Below are positions 7,406 to 14,303 of a stretch of DNA of 16,731 bases, piece by piece; the stretch's first letter is position 1, and each line of letters opens with the position of its first letter. The notes under the pieces are model-generated. The model was not told where the DNA came from and searched no databases. It was given only the letters and a program-made list of their open reading frames with translations. The position numbers and the translations under genes were made by a program. The DNA lies in the NCBI GenBank assembly GCA_029856055.1, contig JAHQWF010000077.1:1-16731 (forward strand), written 5' to 3'. The DNA comes from Candidatus Njordarchaeota archaeon (lineage in GTDB: Archaea > Asgardarchaeota > Njordarchaeia > Njordarchaeales > Njordarchaeaceae).

Positions 7406-9172
7406 TTATTCTTCTTTTTCCTCAATTTTTTTGCTAAGTTGTATCGGAAGAATTATTAATATCACTGTAAATATTACCGTTATCGAGAGAGCTACCGCTA
7501 CTTTCCCAATAGGATATGGAACTTTCTCTTTCTCTACGACAATAATATTTATTGATTTTCCTCCAAGTATGTCCCCCTCTGAATCTTTAATAATACCGAT
7601 TACACGGTATGTACCAATATTTTTAATTGATGTGCTGAAAGTTACTGAACCGCTAATACCCGTAACAGATTTCTGATCGGAGAAAATAGGGATTCCTGAT
7701 TCATTAAGAATCTCTAATGATGCGGAGATACCACTAATATAGCCTGTCAACGTATAATTTAATTGAAAAGTAATTGTATCACCGATAAAAGCAATACCAG
7801 GACTAGCTTTTATCTTGACTTGTGCAGTGGGCTTAGTTAAACCAAGATCTTCTCCAGTAGCATTTGGCATTGTGAATCCATATAATTTAGCCAAGGTTGG
7901 TGCTATATCTAATATTGTAGGGGTCTTTATTTTTTTCTTTTCTAGTAAGCCACCAGCGAAGAGCAAAGGAATGGTCTGCGTGACTGTCCCACCGTGAACT
8001 CCAACACTATAATATCTCGAAGCATAATAAGGAGGATTAATATCTAGGACAATATCGCCTGCGAATTCATTATTTAGACCTATATCTGAGAGAGTTCCAG
8101 TAGCGTTTTCTACTTCGAATCTTGTCCAAATATTTCTTACCCAGGGATATTCATACAGCTCGTTTACAACTTCTTGTAAAGAGTTCAAGTTCTTAAGATA
8201 GATAAATAGTAATAACCCTGCAGTTTCTCGCACTATATGTTCAACATGAACGGCGCTTAAGTGTAAATAATCATTGGAAAGTAAATTCAAATTGGGATTC
8301 ACTGGGGTAAATCCATGATCAGCTAGTAATACAAAGAAAGTTCTTGACCATAAATCCAATGTCTTCAACTTATTTACTATCTCACCAATTTGAGAATCAA
8401 TATATTCAACTAACCTTATTGTGTCTGGGTGGAGAACGCCGAGAGCTCCTTGAATATAATCTGGTTCGGCATAGTGAACAATTAGTAATGCTGATTCACC
8501 ATTAAGAATATACTGATAGAATTCCTCAATAGTAGAGATTGTTGCGTTCGTGACCCACTCTACTATATCCATCCTTTTATTAAAGGGGTAAGATGCGTCA
8601 TGAGGATCTCCAGCTACAACTTCATTCGGTATTAGAAGTAATTTATCAGCGGCATGTGTCTGCCCAGCCATTACTTCCAGCTTAGATTTACTAATAATTA
8701 AACCTACTTTAATATCATTTTCTTTTGCTACTTCAGGTAAAGTCTTTACTCTGAGCATATCAAAATAATTAACATAGGCTAGATCGGGAGATTCATCAGG
8801 AAGCAATTCGTGATACCTCGTTGAGTTGTAAGCCACAGTGTTAACTACACCATTAACCTCTGGAGGTGTTCCCGTAACTAAGGCTACATGCGCCGCTGTT
8901 GTAGCTGAAGGTAAAACTGTTGTTGAGTTTAAGAAGAACATTCCTTCTGAAGCTAATTGATCTATATTTGGAGTATCTGCTGTCTCAAGCAGTGTTGTAT
9001 TTAAAGCATCAACAATTACTATTATTCCTAATTTACCAAGTGGTTTAGTTATTGAGTTAATAGTGCCTTTTTCTCGTGTACTTTTAGCTGTTAAATCTAC
9101 TTGCGCTAGGGGTAATATTACGAGTGATAAAATTATTAATAATAGAAATGCATGAGCTCTTTTTACTATCAT
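7406..9172 (-). CDS. Secreted, C-terminally anchored alkaline-phosphatase-superfamily protein
   Basis: A 588-residue surface protein: signal peptide about 5-24, phosphodiesterase/phosphatase-superfamily domain about 46-435, an Ig-like beta domain about 450-547, and an anchor helix about 556-578 ahead of a charged tail. Motifs: metal D55 in IVIVDAL, probable nucleophile T91 in PSATTAAH, D237 in AEPDYIQG, D285/H286 in LADHGF, and H393 in GVHGG. The metal histidine expected four residues after D237 is glycine (G241), so catalysis may be altered or use another ligand. About eight N-x-S/T sequons fit a glycosylated exported protein. AGGGAG before the ATG supports the start. It is divergent from the ECF transporter locus across a 112-base spacer, which hints at a shared role in nutrient uptake but does not prove it. 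Confidence 0.85.
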   Translation of the reverse strand: MIVKRAHAFLLLIILSLVILPLAQVDLTAKSTREKGTINSITKPLGKLGIIVIVDALNTTLLETADTPNIDQLASEGMFFLNSTTVLPSATTAAHVALVTGTPPEVNGVVNTVAYNSTRYHELLPDESPDLAYVNYFDMLRVKTLPEVAKENDIKVGLIISKSKLEVMAGQTHAADKLLLIPNEVVAGDPHDASYPFNKRMDIVEWVTNATISTIEEFYQYILNGESALLIVHYAEPDYIQGALGVLHPDTIRLVEYIDSQIGEIVNKLKTLDLWSRTFFVLLADHGFTPVNPNLNLLSNDYLHLSAVHVEHIVRETAGLLLFIYLKNLNSLQEVVNELYEYPWVRNIWTRFEVENATGTLSDIGLNNEFAGDIVLDINPPYYASRYYSVGVHGGTVTQTIPLLFAGGLLEKKKIKTPTILDIAPTLAKLYGFTMPNATGEDLGLTKPTAQVKIKASPGIAFIGDTITFQLNYTLTGYISGISASLEILNESGIPIFSDQKSVTGISGSVTFSTSIKNIGTYRVIGIIKDSEGDILGGKSINIIVVEKEKVPYPIGKVAVALSITVIFTVILIILPIQLSKKIEEKEE

Positions 9173-9224
9173 TTAAACTCCCTAAAAAATCGCTACTCTA
9201 ACTCGTGTTAAAAGAAATAACAAA

Positions 9225-9239
9225 TTATTTTTAAAAAGA
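9225..9239. promoter_or_regulatory. Probable divergent TATA region between the surface phosphatase and ECF genes
   Basis: A near-symmetric A/T tract centred on TTTTTAAAAAG can be read as a TATA box on either strand. On the minus strand it predicts a start near 9205, 33 bases before the ATG at 9172. On the plus strand it predicts one near 9262, ahead of GAGGGT (9274-9279) and the ATG at 9285. A second A/T box at 9264-9273 is closer than usual to the start. Confidence 0.45.
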
Positions 9240-9284
9240 TATTGGAGATATTAAAAGGCACTTAATATAAAAAGAGGGTACAGT

Positions 9285-11090
9285 ATGGAGAATAAAAGTG
9301 ATAGTGAACCATTACTCGAAATAAAAGATCTATGGTTTAGATTTCATGGTTCGAAGGAATATGTGCTAAAAAACATTAATCTAACTTTCCAGAGAGGAGA
9401 ATTTGTTCTACTAATCGGTCCTAGTGGTTGCGGAAAGACAACTTTGATAAACACGATTAATGGTATAATCCCGCATGTTATTCAAGGCTTACGGAAAGGT
9501 AGCGTGAAAATACTTGGAAAAGATGTCAGAAATATGAAATTAGCTGAAGTTTCGACGCATGTGGCAACTGTTTTTCAAGATCCAGAAACTCAATTTTTCA
9601 CTCTTTCGGTGATTGATGAAGTGGTTTTTGGGCCAGAAAACTTAAAATTACCTCTCGATGAGATAGAAAGACGATTTAAATTCGCGGTGAAAGCTACAGG
9701 GATTGAAGATTTATTAGATAAGGATGTGATGAGTTTATCGGGTGGTCAAAAACAGCGAGTTGCAATTGCTTCTGCAATGGCTATGATGCCAGATATTTTG
9801 ATTCTAGACGAACCAACAACTAATCTAGATCCTAAAGGAGCTATGGAGGTTCTTAGGACAATAGCTAATTTAAGAAAAGAAACTAATGCTCTAATTATTC
9901 TAATAGAGCATCGCTTAGAAGAAGTAACTAAATACGTGGATAGAGTACTTGTAATGAATAATGGAGAGATCTTAGTTGAAGGTGATCCAAGAAAAGTATT
10001 TAGGAACCCAGAATTACTTTATCGAATAGGAATTAGGCCGCCATGGGCGGCTGAAGCAATAGTGAAATTAAAGAAATTAGGCGTTATAGATGGTGATTTT
10101 GATATACCATTAACCCCTGAAGAGGCAGCGAATCTAATAAAAAAATTGCTTAGCGATAGGATTAAACGTATTGGGAAAGAACAATTAGTTTTTCCTCAGG
10201 AGGAAAAGGAATATGAAGACATAATCAATAAAGAACCAGTAATTGAGATACGAGATCTATGGCACCGTTACCCCGATGGAACTATAGCGCTAAAAGGAGT
10301 CAACCTAAAGATTCATCAAGGAGAATTTGTTGGAATAATAGGCCAAAATGGAGCGGGAAAGACAACACTTTTGCTTCATATACTTGGGATACTTAGACCA
10401 AGTTATGGCGAAGTGAGAGTCTTTGGTAAAAATGTGTTAAATATGTCTGTTGGCGAGCTCTCTCAGCGAATAGGACTTATCTTTCAAAATCCAGATTTAA
10501 TGTTGTTTCAAAATACCGTTTGGAGTGAAATAGCTTTTGGCCCCAGAAATATAGGTATAAAAGGAAAAGAATTAGAACAGCGAGTGAGAGAATCTTTAGA
10601 AATGATGAGGTTAGTAGGTTTTGAGAAACGTCATCCTAGAGCTCTTAGTAGAGGCCAAAGACATAGAGTAGCTGTTGCTTCAGTTCTTTCTATGAGACCA
10701 AAGATAATAATAGCTGATGAGCCGACTACGGGACAAGATTTTGGTGCCAGCAAGAAGTATCTTGAATTGCTTAGAGAACTAAATAAGGCAGGTACAACTA
10801 TAATAGTGGTTTCCCATGATATGGACTTAATAGCAAGGTATACAAAGAGAGTCATTGTTTTAAAGCAGGGTAGAGTGCTGATAGATGGACCTACTAGGGC
10901 TATTTTCTCGCGGGAAGAGATCTTAAATGAGACACATCTAAAACCACCTTACGTAACTAGGATAGGTAATGGTTTGAAAGAGTTTGGGTTGCCGACTGTT
11001 TTGACGCTAGAAGAGCTGATAAGTTTCTTGGCTTCTGCAGTGTTAGGTCCAGAAATAACAGAATTAAAAATTAGGGAGGTGTTTAGATGA
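9285..11090 (+). CDS. ECF transporter fused double ATPase (EcfA1-EcfA2, YkoD-like)
   Basis: One 601-residue chain holding two complete ABC ATPase domains that together power an energy-coupling-factor importer from the cytoplasmic side. Domain 1 (about 10-245): Walker A GPSGCGKT (45-52), Q-loop Q98, signature LSGGQ (151-155), Walker B ILILDE (E176), H-loop H209. Domain 2 (about 318-545): Walker A GQNGAGKT (353-360), Q-loop Q401, signature LSRGQ (454-458), Walker B IIIADE (E479), H-loop H511. Each half ends in a similar tail, a PP motif followed by a proline- or threonine-led LTxEE segment (near 252-281 and 554-577), so the protein looks like an internal duplication. B. subtilis YkoD of the thiamine/HMP ECF system has this fused form. 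It overlaps the next gene by four bases (ATGA), so translation is probably coupled. Confidence 0.93.
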   Translation: MENKSDSEPLLEIKDLWFRFHGSKEYVLKNINLTFQRGEFVLLIGPSGCGKTTLINTINGIIPHVIQGLRKGSVKILGKDVRNMKLAEVSTHVATVFQDPETQFFTLSVIDEVVFGPENLKLPLDEIERRFKFAVKATGIEDLLDKDVMSLSGGQKQRVAIASAMAMMPDILILDEPTTNLDPKGAMEVLRTIANLRKETNALIILIEHRLEEVTKYVDRVLVMNNGEILVEGDPRKVFRNPELLYRIGIRPPWAAEAIVKLKKLGVIDGDFDIPLTPEEAANLIKKLLSDRIKRIGKEQLVFPQEEKEYEDIINKEPVIEIRDLWHRYPDGTIALKGVNLKIHQGEFVGIIGQNGAGKTTLLLHILGILRPSYGEVRVFGKNVLNMSVGELSQRIGLIFQNPDLMLFQNTVWSEIAFGPRNIGIKGKELEQRVRESLEMMRLVGFEKRHPRALSRGQRHRVAVASVLSMRPKIIIADEPTTGQDFGASKKYLELLRELNKAGTTIIVVSHDMDLIARYTKRVIVLKQGRVLIDGPTRAIFSREEILNETHLKPPYVTRIGNGLKEFGLPTVLTLEELISFLASAVLGPEITELKIREVFR

Positions 11091-11695
11091 GTAGTTATTC
11101 TGATTACTTAAAGGCATTATGGATGGGCTTTATATCTCTGCCAGTTATATTGGTGATAATTCAATTTCTATCCACCCAATTAGGTCTTTCTAGATTTGGA
11201 ATATTCATAACACTATACAAGGGAACCCCGTTGACTATAAATTACATAGTGAGATGGCTGCTACTATCCGAATCCGAGGCCTTTCGAGGTTTTAATTTCT
11301 GGGCTATTATTTTGACATGGTGCGTAGGCTGGCTATTTATAACTGACTGGGTGAGAAACATCAAAGCGACTACTCTAGGTATATTTTTAACATACGTGCT
11401 TTATGTTATCTACGTGACGTTGTATCACCGTTATCCGCTGAAACTTGTGTTCCCTAGTAGTTTTACACCAATAATTGCCTCACTTATTGTTATGATTTTA
11501 GCGTATACTTATAGAAGAACGAGGAAAACCAAATCTTTTTTCGACAAACTGAGAGAAGCTGGAATAGAATTTCCTGATATTTATCTAAAACTTGTGGAGA
11601 TACCGCAAAAATGTGGTCATTGCGGAGCGCTAATACTAAGTAATTCTGAGTACTGTTGGAAATGCGGTGAAAAATTAGGAAAAATAAATGTGTAA
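11087..11695 (+). CDS. Small membrane protein with C-terminal zinc ribbon, inside the ECF operon
   Basis: I do not recognise a named family. The 202 residues show about four hydrophobic segments (near 12-30, 70-87, 97-114 and 124-141), then a basic stretch YRRTRKTK, and at the end a compact zinc-ribbon: C176, C179, C190 and C193 as two CxxC pairs. The basic stretch places the ribbon in the cytoplasm, on the ATPase side. The gene overlaps the ATPase gene by ATGA, has a strong ribosome site GGGAGGTG (11074-11081), and is 13 bases from ecfT, so all three are one transcript. By position it may be an accessory or assembly factor of the importer, or part of its membrane unit; the sequence does not say which. 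It lacks the conserved features of a known S component. Confidence 0.8.
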   Translation: MSSYSDYLKALWMGFISLPVILVIIQFLSTQLGLSRFGIFITLYKGTPLTINYIVRWLLLSESEAFRGFNFWAIILTWCVGWLFITDWVRNIKATTLGIFLTYVLYVIYVTLYHRYPLKLVFPSSFTPIIASLIVMILAYTYRRTRKTKSFFDKLREAGIEFPDIYLKLVEIPQKCGHCGALILSNSEYCWKCGEKLGKINV

Positions 11696-11708
11696 GGGTG
11701 TATTAGAG

Positions 11709-12737
11709 ATGATTATCATAGATCTATCTATATTAGCGCAATATGCACCATATGTACCCTCAGAAATAAGAGAAATCATTGGAGCTATCTTAGTGTTTGT
11801 CGTTCTATTAACATTCATACCAGCCTTTATTGCTTATTTAATATTCAAGATAGTTGGTTTATCTGGGTTTAGGAGACTATTTAGTTATGAGAAGAGAGAG
11901 TCTGTGGCTCACAGAATGCACCCATTACCCAAACTTATCTTTGTCCTTTTTGTTAGCATTGGAGTTGCTATGGCTAACGAATTCTCAACTCTAGTTTTTC
12001 TAATTGTGTTAACGATATTTATGTGGACTATAAGTAACCCTAGCGAAGATAAAACAAGGCTCATGTTAATAGTTATATTAACCCAATGGATGATGATTGC
12101 GTGGGGTCAAAGTTTCTTAAACCCAGGATTTACTAGAGGCGGAGGACTAACCGCTATTTACATGTTTCCTAAACTGTTAAGGTCAGCTTTTAACCTTAAC
12201 TTTATAACATTAGAAGGGTTCTACTATGGGTTGTTTCAGGGATTAAGGGTAGTTGCTGCGTTAAGTGCAGCTATATGGTTAATAACAACAACGCATCCTA
12301 GTGAGATAGTGTATGGGCTAAGAACATTCAGATTGCCAATGGAAATAAATTTTATGATAGCAGTGACATTCCGTAGCATACCAACAATTCTGGAAAAAAG
12401 TTCTCTTGTCTTAGCAGCAGAAAGAGCGAGAGGCTTAAGGCTTACTCCTACACCCACGCGGAATATATTTAAGATGATTTGGGAAGCTTTAAGGGTAGTT
12501 TGGGTAGTGTTAATAGCGTTTATTCCAGTAATAATCGAATCGATTCGTGCTGGTAGACAATTAGCTTTAGCGGCAACTACAAGGGCCTTTAGAGCTTATC
12601 GAGAAAGAACATATTACCGTAAGATCCCTCTAACTAAGTTTGATCTCATCTTCGGTATAATATTTGGCATAGCATTGATATTAATAATAACACTGCCATT
12701 TATATCATATTATCTATCTCTACCCATACGAATCTAA
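11709..12737 (+). CDS. ecfT: ECF transporter transmembrane scaffold EcfT
   Basis: The membrane scaffold that binds both ATPase halves and the S component. The 342 residues show an N-terminal hydrophobic segment, a typical EcfT entry region (HRMHPLPKLIFVLFVS), several membrane helices, and the coupling-helix motif ERARG (about 238-242) in the segment AAERARGLRL. The second coupling motif, normally another ARG-like triplet, appears as TTRAFRAY (about 290-297). The closing helix is about 313-333. I chose the ATG at 11709 because GGGTG (11696-11700) lies eight bases before it; the in-frame ATG at 11688 would overlap the previous gene and lacks a ribosome site. T-runs after the stop fit transcription ending here. 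Confidence 0.92.
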   Translation: MIIIDLSILAQYAPYVPSEIREIIGAILVFVVLLTFIPAFIAYLIFKIVGLSGFRRLFSYEKRESVAHRMHPLPKLIFVLFVSIGVAMANEFSTLVFLIVLTIFMWTISNPSEDKTRLMLIVILTQWMMIAWGQSFLNPGFTRGGGLTAIYMFPKLLRSAFNLNFITLEGFYYGLFQGLRVVAALSAAIWLITTTHPSEIVYGLRTFRLPMEINFMIAVTFRSIPTILEKSSLVLAAERARGLRLTPTPTRNIFKMIWEALRVVWVVLIAFIPVIIESIRAGRQLALAATTRAFRAYRERTYYRKIPLTKFDLIFGIIFGIALILIITLPFISYYLSLPIRI

Positions 12738-12765
12738 ATATAAGCTTAAAGAAACTCATCAATAA

Positions 12766-12784
12766 TTTTTTTATTCATCTTTTT
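12766..12784 (+). terminator. Probable T-run terminator after ecfT
   Basis: Seven T at 12766-12772 and five T at 12780-12784 follow the ecfT stop, the usual hairpin-free archaeal stop signal. Confidence 0.5.
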
Positions 12785-12869
12785 CTAGATCCAGATATTA
12801 ATCAAAGAACATGAATAGTATAATTTAAGTAAAGGAATAATAAAATATATGGTTTTTACTTAGGAAAAC

Positions 12870-12875
12870 AAGGTG
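12870..12875 (+). promoter_or_regulatory. Ribosome binding site of the S-component-like gene
   Basis: AAGGTG lies five bases before the ATG at 12881. A/T boxes at 12818-12828 and 12842-12849 are possible TATA elements; the first gives the more normal leader. The 143-base spacer suggests separate transcription from ecfT. Confidence 0.4.
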
Positions 12876-12880
12876 TTTTT

Positions 12881-14158
12881 ATGATAAATAGAAAAAAGGC
12901 TATGCCTCTCATACTAATTCTACCACTACTTATGTATACAATGATAACTATTATTGATGTAAATATAATTTATGCTCAAGCAGAGAAACCTCCCGAGATA
13001 ACTATAACTGCTCCTATAGGCAATCCTATTCGACCTCAGAGAGATGGAGTAGTAATAGCTGGTAGAGAATCGATTACAGTAAGAATAACTATCAAAGTGG
13101 ATGAATCCTCTACTAAAAATTGGACTGGAATAGAAGTACTAGCTGATGGAAAAGGAGAGAGCCCAGAGAATGTGACATTCACGCCAATAACAGATAGTAA
13201 TCCTACAATAGAGATAACTGATTTAGCTGGCAATATTCTTAATCGAAGTAATGGCGGATGGATAGGGGACGAGGCTCATTTCTATATACCAATGCTAAAA
13301 CCAGGTGAAATATGTAACCTATATTACTCAACAGGTGCACCGCAATCTATACCAAAAGAACCAGTATATGTGAACCTAAAGATAAAAGTTAAACTAGGAG
13401 CAGATTATGATTGGCAAGAAATCATAAAAACAATAAAAATAATAAAGCCGCCTATACTAAGGCTCTATATTGTTGTTGGTCTAACACTAGGAGTTTTTGC
13501 CGCATTGATCTTGCTATCTAAAATAGGATTCTTTGAGATATATTCAACACTTGATCTCGTAAGCATGGCTATGATAGGTGCAACAATGGTAGTCTGGGTA
13601 CAAATATTAGGTAGACAATTTGTTTTTCCTATAACGGATAGAATACCACTTGCATACAATTTCGCCGTGGCAGATATACCTTATGTGTTGTTATTAATAA
13701 CAGCAATAGCACTAGTTAAAAAACCAGGCACAGCTTCTCTAACGCTATTTGTTTATAACATTGTATCAGAAATAGGCTGGTACGGAATTAACCCACTTTG
13801 GTGGGCATATCCATTTGCACAAGGTTTACCAGTCGATTTATATATTCTCTTGCGCGGTCAAGCAATATTCACTGACAAGGCTATTTTCTTCAAGAGATCT
13901 ATCTCTGAGGAAGAATTCGAAGCTGCTAGATCTATACCAGGACTAAGATATATAGATGGATTTATTGTCGGTCTACTCAGAGGCTTCTTCATGCAGACAT
14001 CTCTATACCTAGTTTTCTTCCCGAACCTATTCAGATTAGAGTATCTTTGGGAATATGTTTTTTGGTGGATTGTAATACCTTGGACAATTGGTAATGCGAT
14101 AGGTGGGGCTATTTCAGTACCAGTAGCTGATAGAATTCGAGAAGCAGCGCAATACTAG
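12881..14158 (+). CDS. YkoE-like ECF substrate-binding (S) component with an added extracellular domain
   Basis: A 425-residue protein in two parts. Residues 8-34 are a signal peptide or first helix; 35-190 are a polar beta-rich region (with NVT and NRS sequons) that should lie outside. An anchor helix follows at about 194-213, then six further helices at about 225-247, 260-279, 284-303, 307-325, 358-380 and 388-412. The KKPG after the third of all helices, RG after the fifth, and the basic C-terminus fall on the inside if the first part is outside, so the charge pattern agrees. The KPGTASLTL and QGLPVDLYILLRG segments resemble the KPGA and QGLGxE regions of YkoE, the thiamine/HMP S component. 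The position after EcfA and EcfT supports this. The extra outer domain is not part of ordinary YkoE, which is about 200 residues. Ligand identity is inferred. Confidence 0.75.
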   Translation: MINRKKAMPLILILPLLMYTMITIIDVNIIYAQAEKPPEITITAPIGNPIRPQRDGVVIAGRESITVRITIKVDESSTKNWTGIEVLADGKGESPENVTFTPITDSNPTIEITDLAGNILNRSNGGWIGDEAHFYIPMLKPGEICNLYYSTGAPQSIPKEPVYVNLKIKVKLGADYDWQEIIKTIKIIKPPILRLYIVVGLTLGVFAALILLSKIGFFEIYSTLDLVSMAMIGATMVVWVQILGRQFVFPITDRIPLAYNFAVADIPYVLLLITAIALVKKPGTASLTLFVYNIVSEIGWYGINPLWWAYPFAQGLPVDLYILLRGQAIFTDKAIFFKRSISEEEFEAARSIPGLRYIDGFIVGLLRGFFMQTSLYLVFFPNLFRLEYLWEYVFWWIVIPWTIGNAIGGAISVPVADRIREAAQY

Positions 14159-14171
14159 TTTAGTCTCTTCA

Positions 14172-14177
14172 TTTTTT
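14172..14177 (+). terminator. T-run after the S-component-like gene
   Basis: Six T, 14 bases after the stop, in a T/A-rich tract without a hairpin. Confidence 0.4.
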
Positions 14178-14250
14178 AATTTATTTACCTTAAATATTGT
14201 GATATATTTAATTCGATTTTGAGAAACATTTTACAACTATTTTAGAATGA

Positions 14251-14260
14251 TTTATAATTT
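14251..14260 (+). promoter_or_regulatory. Probable TATA box of the large surface protein gene
   Basis: TTTATAATTT predicts a transcript start near 14281, giving a leader of about 22 bases that contains the palindrome at 14287-14300. Confidence 0.45.
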
Positions 14261-14286
14261 ACATTTTCTATAGTTATAACAGCAGA

Positions 14287-14300
14287 ACATCACGTGATGT
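14287..14300. repeat. Perfect 14-bp palindrome in the leader of the surface protein gene
   Basis: ACATCACGTGATGT reads the same on both strands. It sits between the predicted transcript start and the ATG at 14304 and includes the likely ribosome site GTGATG. A dimeric repressor bound here could block both initiation and elongation. Confidence 0.6.
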
Positions 14301-14303
14301 ACT

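Noticed and set aside
7431..7997. Plus-strand frames of 60-81 residues inside the surface phosphatase gene
   Set aside because: They are antisense shadows of a well-supported coding region, with no motif, ribosome site or promoter.
11688..11708. EcfT starting at the ATG at 11688
   Set aside because: It overlaps the end of the previous gene and lacks a ribosome site; GGGTG is placed correctly for the ATG at 11709.
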